From positions 806,001-870,000 of the forward strand of contig JAYKKM010000494.1 of NCBI GenBank assembly GCA_035772405.1: DNA of 64,000 nt, given 5' to 3'. The notes beneath the pieces are model-generated. The model worked only from the letters and a program-made list of their open reading frames with translations, was not told the DNA's origin and did no database searches. Source of the stretch: Chrysogorgia sp. JL179-B06 (taxonomy: Eukaryota; Cnidaria; Anthozoa; Scleralcyonacea; Chrysogorgiidae). The position numbers and the translations under genes are program-made. Below are positions 49,158-61,324 of this stretch, piece by piece. Position 1 is the stretch's first letter; each line of letters starts with the position of its first letter.

Positions 49158-51781
49158 CATAAATATGGCTGAAACTTTATTCTGTTCATTTACTCTGTAA
49201 GCTTTAGCAACCGACCACCTGGTCGATCAACTGTGTACCCCTTCCCGTCGGATGCGAGCAGCATGTATAAAATCTGAGGAACAATCATTTGTGCCATCTT
49301 CTCTGATCCCTGAAGATATTGAACTGACATTCTGTCATCAAGCTTATGTTATACCCAAAACCTGCGTGACAGCCGACAGGCGTTACGTTTGGGGGCGGGC
49401 GGAATTGGGGGGCGGAGCCGAAAATGGAGAGGCGCGCCTCGAATGTTACGCAGGCTAATGTTACCTAAGAGTTTGGACATTTTAATATCGTTAATTATTT
49501 TTTTGTTACGTGGTTGCATGCATGACACCACGATATTTTAACGGTTTTTATGTAATATATGAAACACGAAGAAGAGTGTTTCATCAGGATATCCAAACAC
49601 CGAGACGTTGTTGATTTTTATATCCTGATTATTTGGATATCCTGATGAAATACTCTTCCGAGTGTTTGATATTACATCTCAAACAAATCAGTATTTTAAG
49701 AGAAAATCGAAGTGAAAGTTCGCTTAGTTTATGTAATTTATTCCTCTGATATCCAAACCACCGTCTTGGTGATGATTTCCTTTGTTTTCAGCTCATGAAT
49801 TATTAATGAGTTTGAGATATATTTACACTTTATGACTTGGGGTAGCAGGAGTAATATTAAAACTTGAATCATAATCAATGCTAATATTTTTTTCATAGTA
49901 GTTTGAAGTTTCCAGGCTCTTTTGATTAAGCACAAAATAAACTCAGATCAGAATCGGATCTAGAATCTCGTTCAAACCGTTGCTCAATCAAAATTCAGGA
50001 TGTGACAACTAAAAATTAAAATGTCAAATAATAATTAGCATCAGCGGCCCATGTGCCATCAGCCATTTTGCTTAATGCCTTAACACCTTTCCTATACTTG
50101 TAATATAAAGTTGAAAACCTCAAATTTTCAATACTACACACTTTCAAATTCAATACTGCACACTTTTCAATCAATACTACACAAAGTGTGCAATACTGCA
50201 CACTAAAATAGGCCCTACTAAATGCAGAAACGTGCCTGTTAAGGGTTAAGCTCCCATCCCTCAACCTCTAAACGCCTGCTTCGCAGGCTAGACGGGAACT
50301 GTAGGAATTTGCAAATGTTCGTAGAAAAGTCCCAACGAAATGAATTAAAATTGTAACCAAGTTAGGAACTCTTACAATGCATCAACACTTTACATAGTTT
50401 ACCTGTAATTAATACAGTCAATTCACTGCTTTCTGTTTGAACTTTGCGGAATATTGCAAACTTTACGGAAAATAGAAAATAATAGTGCGCTCGCAAATAC
50501 ATACTGCAAGTGTTCCGGTGTTTCTTATTTTCCTTGTCGTTTGAATATATAGCATATGCATGTCATAACAAATTAAAAACGCACGCGCTGATTGGCTGAA
50601 AGCAGTGTTTCTATTTAACAATTAGTCACTGAAGTCGAGATGATTATCGGTGAATATTTACCGAGCGGCGAGGTAAATATAACGATAATCACCGAGACTG
50701 AGGTGACTAATTGTTTTAGTAGAAATTCACAGGTGACTATCAGAGAGAAACAACTGAAAGAAAGTAAGGGGAAATGTTTTAATTATTTTATTTGTTATTT
50801 CCTGAAGTCGCGCACGTGAGATCACATGATTTTACGTAATCAACATTCATCAACAGAATATTAAAACGAACAACATACGAACATGCTCTTGCAAGTGGAG
50901 GCCATGCAAAATGTGCTTAACAAAAAGCGATTTTGATGTCAGATCAAGCAGAACTATAGAGTGGAAGTTATTTATGGTCGGGGCCGAAGAGAAATAGATT
51001 TGGTGCTGTAAAAAAATTTACCCAACCAAATTAAAATCAGAAATTTAATCGTCCCAACCCGAGAAGAAAAAAGTTAGATAAAGCCAAATTCCCGGCATAT
51101 CGTCGACACAAGTTTTAATAACAAACCCAAATAGATATACAGACAGATCCTAATGTAACATTCAGATTATTATCTCCCTATACAGAGCAGGAATCCAAGG
51201 AAAACAAGCAGAGGAATACTATAACAAAAGTTAATGTGCAATGATGACTAAAGAGAAACTAATGATGAGATTCCAATTTTAATTTTCAATAAAATAGTCA
51301 TGAAAATTTTGCTACCCAACCCTTCAGAGAAGTGATGATTTTTTTACCCAACCATTTAGGTCTTAGAATTTTCAGTTACCCAACCATTTTCTCTTCGGCC
51401 CCAACCCCAGCCATAAATAATGACCGGTCCCTAATGTTTTAATAGTACAAAGCCCGCTTCACTTTTGTCCAGCTCAAAGTACCCTTATCAATCTGCAGTT
51501 TTTACCAGGTGAAGCAATGACTTCTTCAGCAGACTTTAGTTTGATTCTCTTTCCCGATTTCCAAAGTAGATATGGATATATGGAGATACAGATCCATGCT
51601 GTTTGTCTGCATGCAACGACACGTCATCACTACACATCGTAAAAACATTCCTTCCGCATGTCTACACATCCGTATTTCAAGTTGGTTCAATTTATTTATA
51701 ATTTACTTTCAAGCTTATTTGTTTCACGCTTTGTTTGTTCTCCGAAAATATCTTGAAGTTATATTAATTTATCTTCAATGA
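49158..51781. other. Intergenic, palindromic elements only
   Basis: 49548-49675 is an inverted repeat around TTTCATCAGGATATCC. AGCCTGCG-type ends lie near 49380-49460 and 50270-50290. 50615-50715 is a palindrome (see next entry). No gene recognised; short open frames lack domains. Confidence 0.45.
50615..50715. repeat. Palindromic element with AACAATTAG ends
   Basis: The arm TTAACAATTAGTCACTGA ... GATTATCGGTGA returns inverted around GAGCGGCGAGGTAAAT. Its outer ends match those of the palindrome at 38656. Confidence 0.65.
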
Positions 51782-52215
51782 TATGTCTATGGTTACAAAC
51801 GATAGGTCTATGGTTACAAACGATAGGTCTATAGTTACAAACGATAGGTCTATGGTTACACTTACAAACGATAGGTCTATGGTTACAAACGATAGGACTA
51901 TGGTTACAAACGATAGGTCTATGGTTGCAAACGATAGGTCTATGGTTACAAACGATAGGTCTATGGTTACAAACGATAGGTCTATGGTTACAAACGATAG
52001 GACTATGGTTACAAACGATATGTCTATGGTTGCAAACGATAGGTCTATAGTTACAAACGATAGGTCTATGGTTGCAAACGATAGGTCTATAGTTGCAAAC
52101 GATAGGTCTATAGTTACAAACGATAGGTCTATAGTTACAAACGATAGGTCTATAGTTACAAACGATAGGTCTATAGTTACAAACGATTGGGCTATGGTTA
52201 CAAACGATAGTCCGA
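51782..52215. repeat. 21-bp minisatellite, ~20 copies
   Basis: Unit GGTCTATGGTTACAAACGAT plus A, with an ATGGTT/ATAGTT/TTGC variant pattern. The 21-bp period keeps a frame open (VTNDRSM heptads) from 51783 to 52289. No evidence of translation. Confidence 0.92.
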
Positions 52216-53084
52216 CATCATTTTACTTTATAAGACTAATAAACATGAACCATTCCATAGAGAAATCTGTAAAAGTGGTTGTTAAGTAAGATACAATATC
52301 AAATCTCAGATAACTAAGATGAAATACTAGGTTTTCTGCTATTCAGAAAATATATATCTTCAATGCACGTGACCAAATCTCACATGTTCTCCTCATGGCT
52401 ATTTCATTGGATTTTAATAAACAGAACATTACATGGCCGCGGTAACTGGAGATACGAATTTTATCTTCTCATCTTAATATCTCTCACTCGTTCGCTTAAA
52501 AAGATAAAAATCGTATCTCCGCATGGTCACGTACAGTAACTGGGCGCACTTTAGTTGGAGCCTGGGCACTGTTCTGCTGTCCCGCACCATGTATTTTCTT
52601 TTTTATATTGCTTTAAACATGGTGGAAGTTATGTCACTTAAAAATTAAAATAATAAAATAATAATATCTTCTATGTATCCGCTGGATAATCCCGCTATCC
52701 ACTGGACATGGTTATCCAAGAATATAAATAATTATTATATTCTTGGACTGGATAATGATGCATTATTAGCGATAATAAGAATAAATATGAAAGCTGTTTA
52801 GTTCTTAAAAGAACTGGATATATAAGAACTTGAATATGTTGAAAAATCCTTAAGTAAGAGCTTAATAGGTATTTTTATAGAAGACGTTTAGGACGATGTG
52901 TCCTTCTTCAAGGTCAGAACAAGAAGTAGGGCACAATGTCCAAAATGTTGCATTAGTAAACGTTATCCAATTATCTTTGTGTAATGAGTTTTATCTAGTA
53001 GATAGAATTTATCCACCGGACAGTGACTTATCCACTGGATTTATCAATCTCTAACTACATCTCATACAAATAATTTCCAAACGC
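52216..53084. other. Intergenic repeats, no gene
   Basis: A palindrome at 52448-52520 (GGAGATACGA / TCGTATCTCC) with a CTCACTCGTTCGC core, TTATCCACTGGAT-type short repeats at 52678-52750 and 53005-53045, and a degenerate PLE-tail motif on the minus strand at 52884-52912. Confidence 0.45.
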
Positions 53085-54560
53085 AATCAGGTGATAAATC
53101 AAACATAGTTTGACGCTACTCTGGCTTTAAAAATTTTGAACGTAACTTAAAAGTTACTATCCATGAGATTGACCATTACTCCAATCCGATACTCCAATCT
53201 AGTGTCCAATCTATTGACCGATACTCCAATCTAGTGTCTTCATCAGGGGTTATCGTTGTAAAGTTAGTATCCATATTTATACCCTCATAGAACCGATGAA
53301 GATACTATAGACACTAGATTGGATGTAGACACTAGATTGGATGTAGACACTAGATTGGATGTAGACACTAGATTGGATGTAGACACTAGATTGGATGAAG
53401 ATACTAGATTGGATGTAGACACTAGATTGGATGTAGACACTAGATTGGATGTAGACACTAGATTGGATGTAGACACTAGATTGGATGTAGACACTAGATT
53501 GGATGTAGACACTAGATTGGATGTAGACACTAGATTGGATGTAGACACTAGATTGGATGTAGACACTAGATTGGATGTAGACACTAGATTGGATGTAGAC
53601 ACTAGATTGGATGTAGACACTAGATTGGATGTAGACACTAGAATGGATGTGGACACTAGATTGGATGTAGACACTAGATTGGATGTAGACACTAGATTGG
53701 ATGTAGACACTAGATTGGATGTAGACACTAGATTGGATGTAGACACTAGATTGGATGTAGACACTAGATTGGATGTAGACACTAGATTGGATGTAGACAC
53801 TAGATTGGATATAGACACTAGATTGGATGTAGACACTAGATTGGATGTAGATGCTAGATTGGATGTAGACACTAGATTGGATGTAGACACTAGATTGGAT
53901 GTAGACACTAGATTGGATGTAGACACTAGATTGGATGTAGACACTAGATTGGATGTAGACACTAGATTGGATGTAGACACTAGATTGGATGTAGACACTA
54001 GATTGGATGTAGACACAGATTGGATGAAGACACTAGATTGGATGTAGACACTAGATTGGATGTAGACACTAGATTGGATGTAGACACTAGATTGGATGTA
54101 GACACAGATTGGATGAAGACACTAGATTGGATGTAGACACTAGATTGGATGTAGACACTAGATTGGATGTAGACACTAGATTGGATGTAGACACAGATTG
54201 GATGAAGACACTAGATTGGATGTAGACACTAGATTGGATGTAGACACTAGATTGGATGTAGACACTAGATTGGATGTAGACACTAGATTGGATGTAGGAC
54301 ACTAGATTGGATGTAGACACTAGATTGGATGTAGACACAGATTGGATGAAGACACTAGATTGGATGTAGATACTAGATTGGATGTAGACACTAGATTGGA
54401 TGTAGACACTAGATTGGATGTAGACACTAGATTGGATGTAGACACTAGATTGGAGTGTCGAAACGTTGGGTCATGTACAGTAACTTTTAAGTTACAGGTA
54501 CAGTACGTTCAAAAAATGTTTTAAAGCCAGAGTAGCGTCAAACACGTCTAGATCTCATAC
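53085..54560. repeat. Inverted PLE-tail repeat enclosing an 18-bp minisatellite
   Basis: GTTTGACGCTACTCTGGC near 53107 returns inverted at about 54520-54540, as does the TAACTTAAAAGTTACT block. The right arm ends the array with AGTGTCGAAACGTTGGG. The left arm carries the single-copy form CCCCTGATGAAGACACTAG in inverted orientation at about 53230. Confidence 0.75.
53303..54459. repeat. 18-bp minisatellite, ~63 copies
   Basis: Unit GACACTAGATTGGATGTA, almost perfect, with a few ACAGATTGGATGA shortened units that break the frame at 54017, 54103 and 54190. Open frames read DVDTRL or STSNLV in translation. Confidence 0.97.
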
Positions 54561-55449
54561 TTTCTATTCCGCATTCCACCAGAACGTCAATCACGTCAAT
54601 ACCAAGATGACATACTCTATAAAAGGTTGGTGTATATACTGTCAAAATAGTGTGGAGGAAGTCTAATGTTTGGAGCGATGGCCTTTCTACCATTACCAGC
54701 GGCTCGCATGTAAAACGTTGAGTAAATGGCAGCTAACTGGTTAGTGAAACAGGGATTATTTTCTTTAAAAGGATACGTCCAGAATAAAACATAAGTCTAT
54801 GAGAAATAGATAGTCAAGGAGTTAACAATTCATGCATATATCTATAATAATCAAATATCTAAAAAAGGATGGTGTACTGCCGAAATTGCATGTAAGTTGC
54901 CTAAATAGCATGTAAGTTGATAATTGAAAATACTTCTTCAGGCAAATAAATAATGTTGCTTGTTCTAATCTATATGTATCCCACAAGCGGTTGTCAATGA
55001 CGATCGTAAGTGTATAATAGTCCAGTCAGACTCATCCAGATTGTTCCAAGCTACACTGATGAGCTGTGGTGCAGCGAAACACGTGTCTGTAGATTGAATT
55101 CTATATATATATATATGTATATAAATGGATACATTCGATAGATACAGGGATATGGAAGATACAGTAATCTCAAGGATACAAAAAGCCCTCCAAGTACTCC
55201 ACTTGATGTTAAACTCCACCATGAAATAAAATATTTCCTCCAATCTTGACCAGCTTTAATACTTATTAAACACTAAATATAAAATTATAATTCAGGGCTC
55301 AAATCTAAATTGTAACTATTGTTAAATTGTAACTACAAATAAGAATATTAGGCATGAAACATAAAATATGTTTCATTGAACATAAAATATGTTTCATTTC
55401 TGACTGTGCTGCAGAATATTGCAGCTACCATATGGAGTATGGTCTCTGG
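54561..55449. other. Intergenic, no gene recognised
   Basis: AT-rich unique-looking sequence with one short TA run at 55105. No domain in any open frame. Confidence 0.45.
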
Positions 55450-55920
55450 GAGTTTGAGGTCAGAGCACTGCACTAGCATCGCAGGGTCGCGGGTTGAATT
55501 CCAGCCGGAAGGCCTTGAAGTTGCATTTTTCGCAACTGGTCCCGGTTTGGTCTTAAAATGTATGTATTCCAACACTCGAAATTTTCCTTCACCATAAATC
55601 CTTTCAACATGTAGTTTGATCGAGTGAAATGCCAAATATTACCTATAATATACCCAGAATCTTATCCCGGCATTACCACCACCATATATACACAGCTCGT
55701 GACTAGGCGCTCGGCAACGGCTTCCGTAGCTCAGTGCATGTCAGAGCACTGCACTAGCATCGCGGTTCAATTCCAGCCGGAAGGCCTTGAAGTTGCATTT
55801 TTCGCAACTGGTCCCGGTTTGGTCTTAAAATGTATGTATTGCACACTCGAAATTTTCCTTCACCATAAATCCTTTCAACATGTAGTTTGATTGAGTGAAA
55901 TGCCAAATATTACCTACATG
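55450..55920 (+). repeat. SINE-like tandem pair, CGTAGCTCAGTGG family
   Basis: Two units with heads near 55455 (5' truncated) and 55720, both with GGTTGAATTCC or GGTTCAATTCC B boxes and the GCATTTTTCGCAACTGG hairpin body. Confidence 0.75.
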
Positions 55921-56004
55921 TATATACATGTTGATTGGGAAAAATGTTGCTAAGTAACATAAGAATACTCCAAAAGGTTGGTGTACTGCCAAAATAGACA
56001 TATG

Positions 56005-56165
56005 GACTTATAGTACGTATTCCATATAAGGTCACATCGGACGAGACTGGGAAGAGCAAATACGTTGCCTTAACGAGCATATACATTGCCCTTGTATACC
56101 AGCCCACTGCTAAATCCCAATTTAGCACATGCGTATAATAACAGTCAATTTCTAATCGCACACGC
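56005..56165. repeat. Repeat shared with 17060-17110 and 15500-15590
   Basis: AGTACGTATTCC followed by CGGACGAGACTGGGAAGA and AAATACGT. The same blocks appear inverted at the right and left edges of the intron 3 spacer. Confidence 0.5.
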
Positions 56166-56170
56166 CTATA

Positions 56171-56347
56171 CAGTGGAACCCCGCCATGCGACCACCCCGT
56201 TAATACGACCACCTCGTTATCGCAACCACTTTTTTCTGGCCGGAATGTAAGCTAAATAGTGTGAGTCTCCCCCGTTAATACGACCATCCCGTTAATACGA
56301 CCACATTTTTTTGGCCCGACAGCGGTCATATTAACGGGGTTCCACTG
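56171..56347. mobile_element. 177-bp pogo/Tigger-like MITE
   Basis: Ends CAGTGGAACCCCG and inverse, subterminal CCCCGTTAATACGACCA repeats, TA duplication (56169-56170 and 56348-56349). The CAGTGGAACCCC terminus is typical of pogo-class elements. Confidence 0.8.
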
Positions 56348-56901
56348 TAGTCTCTCCTACTAGTCTACTTATTAAGGACTCCAAGTAAGGGAGTGGATGT
56401 GGTGCTAGGGACGGCTTGACAACACAGCCAGGGAGTTAGGTTAGAATACTTGTTAGGCGGGGGGTTAGGGAGTGCATTAAGAAGGGAGTTGAAAATGGAA
56501 GTGCAGCTGTTGGATTCACAAATAATGTAGTGCTGTTAGTAGTGGTGTTATAGTAGTGGTGTTATAGTAGTGGTGTTATAGTAGTACTAGTCTGGTAGAT
56601 TGGCAGGAATCGTGAATTTTGAATGTGCGTAATTCTCCGTGTAGTACTGGTACATGGAGATTACGTGTAGTCTCTTGAATCTCTATATAGTCTTGAATCT
56701 CCGTGTAACTCACTTGATTTGTTTTACACGGAGCTTTCAATGTGAAATTGTCGCTATTACTTAACAAGTAATTAATATATGCTGCTTTTTCCCAATGGCA
56801 TGCACACTTAACAACACACTTGCTTCACAACTCAAACAGTTCAGCTTAAAAAGTATGATTTTTATTTTTGTAAAAATACTGTAGAAAGGCGAAATTAATG
56901 T

Positions 56902-57180
56902 TTGCATTTAATAGGCCTTCGCCAGGCAAGAATTTGTTCATCAGCTGGCGTGGGATACATTTTGAAGACATATTCTATTTATAAGACGTATTACAAAGGC
57001 ATCTTAAACCAAAAACCAAGCTGGACAAACTTGTTGGAGGCATTCAACTGCAGATGTGGGCTGGCAGTTACAAAAGAAAAGTGCCAATGTTATATTGACC
57101 ACTTGAAGAAAGTACTTCCCGAAACTTCCTTGAAGAAAGAGCATCAGGATACTAGAAAAATATTTCCGTCCATTGCATGA
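56902..57180 (+). CDS. Unrecognised 92-residue ORF, possible exon
   Basis: Contains WTNLLEAFNCRCGLAVTKEK and a following Lys-rich helix-like stretch, faintly like the Myb/SANT-like domains of transposon-derived proteins. A splice-acceptor-like CCTTCGCCAG precedes ARICSS near 56920. Could be an exon, a remnant, or chance. Confidence 0.25.
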   Translation: MHLIGLRQARICSSAGVGYILKTYSIYKTYYKGILNQKPSWTNLLEAFNCRCGLAVTKEKCQCYIDHLKKVLPETSLKKEHQDTRKIFPSIA

Positions 57181-57938
57181 AATTTCGTAATTAAACTTCG
57201 TTCCTTGTATGAAAATTATATCCATATATTAATTAAAAACACTTCCTATACATGAAGCTAACGAGGTTGTCGAGTTTAATATTTTAATTCGTAATTAGAG
57301 CACACAATGCACGGTAACTATATATAGTTGCAAATGCAAGCGTGCAATTATTCATAAAGTCGCACAAGGTGAAACATTGCTCGCACAGCCTTGCAAGCAA
57401 TTTGACTTGGAGTTGCAACAGAGTTGCCTGCGGAGGAGGGTACTCATTCAATGTATTGGATTACTATAAAGATTCAGATATAAATTGGCACCGTGACAAA
57501 TTTTCAAAGGAAGGAAATTATCAAATAAGCAGTATTTCTGAAATGAATTCGCCGAATAAAAGCCTTTGTCGAATGATACTGTATATCAACTGTGATTTTG
57601 TGATAAAGTTACTAGAGATGAGCCGATTACGAAAATAGCCGATTACTGAAGCCGATTATTTGGAGACCGATTAATCAAAATAATCGGCCGATTAATCGGT
57701 ATATGCCGATTAGCGATATGTTTCCGGTTACCAGTCTCCGCGCAGTATTGCAATGTTTTATGGGATTGCTAGAGACGAACAACATTTTCGAAATATAACG
57801 GAAATGGCTCGTGGTGATCATTATGCAAGTTTTGGTTGTTTAAACGATCGGAAATTCCCCCGAAAAACAATAGCGCTGCGCACAAATAACGTCAAGATTC
57901 ATGTTTCTCTATATTTCCCATTCTTGCTTTCAAACAAC

Positions 57939-58592
57939 CAGGCCTGAATATAATTTTTTGGAGCTCGCCGGACACGATGTCCGGCCACAGAGTAAATCGG
58001 CCGGACAAGACCACTTTTCTGTCGGACATTGTTTGTTAATTTTATCCCCGAATCGTTTAAGCATGACACTAAATAATTTTGCCGCTATATAATGCAGTGT
58101 GATAAATGTTGTACATTAATAGCCTTGTCGCCAATACAGCGAACAACGCTGTTAGATCTCACTTTGAATCGCCATCTTTGTGTCATTAACGACCTTTAGA
58201 TTGAGTACGAGTACGAAGACAAACTTTTCTGCGCAGTTGAGAAACAACAATGGAAAAGAACCATGCGCAATGGTAAACTCGTCTTCGTACTCGTCTTCAT
58301 CCTGAAATCTAAAGGTCTCTAATAACGATCATAAAGCGGTTACAGGTCATGACTGTGTTGACTGCGTGATATGTGGGAAAAATTATTTTGAGCCATGTGT
58401 CACGTGTACGTGGTCGATAAATATCAAAGTAGCTGGATTGTCATATAAACGCTTAACTTACTGGGAGGCAAAATTTGGGCTATAAGTGGTCGAGTCGGCC
58501 GGACATTGATGTCCGGCAGCAGCTCCAAGCTGCCGGTCACAAGACGAATTAACGCCGGACAATGTCCGGTGTGCGGCAGATATTCAGGCCTG
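57939..58592. mobile_element. Non-autonomous hAT element B, nested in A
   Basis: Ends CAGGCCTGAATAT and ATATTCAGGCCTG, perfect 8-bp duplication CAAACAAC (57931-57938 and 58593-58600). Subterminal GGACA-TGTCCGGC palindromes cluster at both ends. It is itself interrupted by a small TIR element at 58191-58318. Confidence 0.85.
58191..58318. mobile_element. Small TIR element nested in hAT B
   Basis: Ends GACCTTTAGAT and inverse, with inner GAGTACGAAGAC repeats in inverted orientation. The target duplication is unclear. Third level of nesting. Confidence 0.55.
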
Positions 58593-59356
58593 CAAACAAC
58601 AGAAAAATGTTCATGTGGAACCTTGAGAATCAATTTCGGTTTATTTGTCCGGATTTTGGTTTTATAAATAGCAACTATGTGCTACGCTATCACAGAAGAA
58701 TTGTAAGAAAAAACAAGAGAAGTCGTTGTAATACAACAATAAAATTGTTATGTTATTAGTTTATTAAACACAGCAAACACAATTCTAACACCCACATTAC
58801 AAAATCATTAAACTGATCAATACTCAAAGTTCAATTTTGGCAAATTGTGATACAAAAACAAAATATTGTCGCGGCTGCCTTTTGAAGTGATGTCGCTTGA
58901 CCCAACGATCTTATTGAACCAAGACCATAGGTCTTGATGAGGTCCAGCGCTGCGACTCTTTTTCTGGGTGGAGATGTTCTCCGTCGTGACTACCTCAATC
59001 GAAGATCATCCTGTCAGAACACACTCACAGCGCTCGCAAACGATTTTTAACGTAACACTAATTGTTACGGATATGTGGCAACATACGAAAAATCATGTAT
59101 GTGGATTACGTGCATGTGGATTAAAAATCGTAACCTTTATGATTGGGACGAGCTGGACAGTAGGATTTCATTGTGAAATAAAGACTATTGTGTTCATGCT
59201 TATGAATTTACGGACTCGCGGCATGTCGTTCGCGAACTTTAATGCACAATTTTGCCGATTATGCAATAATCGGCCGATTACCGATTATTTTAAATTGGCC
59301 GATTAATCGGCTTTGCCGATTAGTTTCCGATTAATCGGCTCATCTCTAAAAGTTAC

Positions 59357-60025
59357 AGCAAATGGTCAATTAACATCACCAGGTAACTTACTCAATTCAT
59401 ATATTAAGACAGACAATGTTATGGCAACTATTCTGTGTATTCACACGAAGGCTTCCGAAGCCGTTTATTGACATATGTTATAAGCGTTCGCCTAAACTTA
59501 ATGCTTTTCAAGTGTTGGGCAATGGAAATACATACATTTACATTTTACAGTATCAACACTGACAGCAGTTTAGAATACTGTTTTTGTGGTATTTAAAAGT
59601 GAAAATGTTCAAATCTTTAAAAAACTCTTTCATGTCGCAAAGTGAAAAGGTTTACCACCTTTTCACTTTGCTATATACCCAAAACACTGTCTACGCAGCA
59701 CTCTACGTTTTTACATGTTTCATATCGCTCATGTTTCATATCGCTCCGGTTTATAGACGACTTTCACATCCGTTACCGACTGTTACCGTGTGAACGCAAT
59801 CGGTTTTGTGTCTTTTTAGCGCTGTTGTCAACTAGCTTCAGACTCTTGTGAATGGAGTGCAATTCTTCGTGCACACACGCACGGAGTGCAGTTTCTCTGT
59901 GTAGTCACTACACGCAAAGTGGGTGTGCCTTGCTAATACTGACAAAATATAATCTTGCCATTATAATCCATTCTAAGTTTTGGAAATGCTCTCTCATTGC
60001 CATAAAAAGAATGGGTGCCACTTAC
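59357..60025. other. Spacer, PLE-like fragment
   Basis: 59636-59715 matches 39722-39790 inverted (TTTCACTTTGCTATAT and ACACTGTCTACGCAGCACTC). No gene recognised. Confidence 0.45.
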
Positions 60026-60128
60026 TGATAGAAATAATGATGCAGCAATGTAAAAGACAAACCCTAACAACCCAGTAAGACCAAGAACTCCTGCTGACAT
60101 ACCAGCCATTGCTGAAACTGACGTGCGA
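60026..60128 (-). CDS. EMC6: EMC6 (ER membrane complex subunit 6), internal exon
   Basis: A 103-nt exon on the minus strand. The acceptor TTTTTAG precedes 60128 and the donor is TCA|GTAAGT at 60025. One base completes a codon, then 34 codons read [20 protein letters not shown], then [14 protein letters not shown]. This matches the first membrane segment of EMC6 (CRTSVSALSG, GILGLTGLYGF). EMC6 is a small three-helix subunit of the complex that inserts membrane proteins in the ER. The first exon (N-terminus) and the last exon (KYF, second and third helices) were not found in this window, so the gene is partial or an orphaned fragment. Confidence 0.75.
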
Positions 60129-60310
60129 CTAAAAACAAAGACAACATATTCAAACCAGTCTTTATTTCACATTTCCCCACATTTATCACATAATCAATTA
60201 TAAAACAATGATAATAATACAATTTAATAATTCTAATATTTAAAATACATATAGTGTATACAGAAGAATAAATACTAAAATCTATGAGCACAACCTGAAT
60301 GCCAACCAGC

Positions 60311-60600
60311 TACCTGCATGACTGGAAAGTTTGTATCGCGCAACGGAGATCTCCGTTGCGCAGTTTCGAGCCAAACTTGGTCGCGGCCGCGCAATTTTGG
60401 GAATTTATGTCGGCGCGCGCGCAATCTTTGCGAGATTTTGGTGCGCGCGCAATTTTTGCGCTTGTGCCATAATCTCGCGCGCAACAGGCGCGAGATTCAC
60501 GCTCGGCCGCGCGCACGCAATCCTCGGGAAAACCTGCTGATATTTTCACACGAGACATGCGTGTAGCAATAAGATTCGCCGCGCCCGCGCACAAAGATGT
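60311..60600. repeat. GC-rich subterminal repeat of a TIR element
   Basis: ACTGGAAAGTTTGTATCGCG followed by repeated GCGCGCGCAATTTT blocks. The right edge of the window (63885-63985) shows the same style ending in TTTTCCAGT, in inverted orientation. They may be two ends of one family. Confidence 0.5.
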
Positions 60601-61324
60601 TTTCTTGCAAAAGTTATAAGTGGTGATAACCAGGTGACAGATAAAATGCGCAAGGAAATGTATAATTGGCTTCCGGTGACATGTCTTTCACCGGTTCAAC
60701 GTGGTTCAACCAATGATCATCGTCGTATCGACAATTGGGCAACTATTTCTCGCTCAAGAAAGAATGTAAACTTTTACTTTGGAATTTGACCTTCTTTGGG
60801 GAAACGTAAGTTTACAGCCTTGAGCCTTCGGCCTTGATTTACGCAAGTTGGATTTCATTTCAATACTTCAGGATTTTCTGAGGTAAGTTTTTAAGCAGAT
60901 TTAGTTTCTAAACAGTTAGGCTAAGTTAGCGGTTATTAAGTACCGTAATTGTTCGAATAAGCGCCGCGGCGCTAATTAAATTTTTCGCGTCTTACATGCG
61001 GCGCTTATTCGAGGGCGGCGCTTATTCGAGGGCGGCGGTTATTTAAAAGAGACAAAGCATGTAGTCACTTTGAACTGAAGAACATTGCCATTAATGAAAA
61101 TAAATTACCAAAGGTGTTTTAGAATCGCATTACAGTGGTGTTTTTAGTGATAGTCAAGTCGGGTAAAACGCATTGCATTTTGCGCTATTAGTGAAGCGAG
61201 AGACATTGCGATGTTTTACCCGCTTTGACTATATATGGAATTCTTCAAATAAGCGCCGCACTGGGACCGCGGCGCTTATTCGAGGGCGGCGCTTATTAAC
61301 TTTTTTGCTCAAAATGCGGCGCTT
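60601..61324. repeat. GCGGCGCTTATTCGAG repeats, no gene
   Basis: Several direct and inverted copies of GAATAAGCGCCGC / GCGGCGCTTATTCGAGG between 60953 and 61322, bracketing a short palindrome around GGGTAAAACGCATTGC. No coding sequence seen in 60601-60950. Confidence 0.55.

Larger units (their letters stand above)
57613..59348. mobile_element. Non-autonomous hAT element A (outer)
   Basis: Ends TAGAGATGAGCCGATTA and inverse, with a perfect 8-bp target duplication AAAGTTAC (57605-57612 and 59349-59356), the hAT hallmark. Both ends hold clusters of CCGATTAATCGG-type palindromes. It is interrupted by element B at 57939-58592; without it, length is about 1.08 kb. No transposase recognised. Confidence 0.85.

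Noticed and set aside
48908..49189. 93-residue minus-strand ORF
   Set aside because: It is the antisense shadow of the hAT dimerisation-domain remnant.
53285..54047. 240-codon ORFs reading DVDTRL and STSNLV
   Set aside because: Pure 18-bp minisatellite, open on both strands because the period is a multiple of three; no start context, no unique sequence.
60064..60291. 75-residue minus-strand ORF near 60.2 kb
   Set aside because: It reads the EMC6 exon in the wrong frame across the intron boundary.
60318..60594. GC-rich overlapping ORFs
   Set aside because: Low-complexity GCGCGC repeats open in several frames at once, part of a transposon end.
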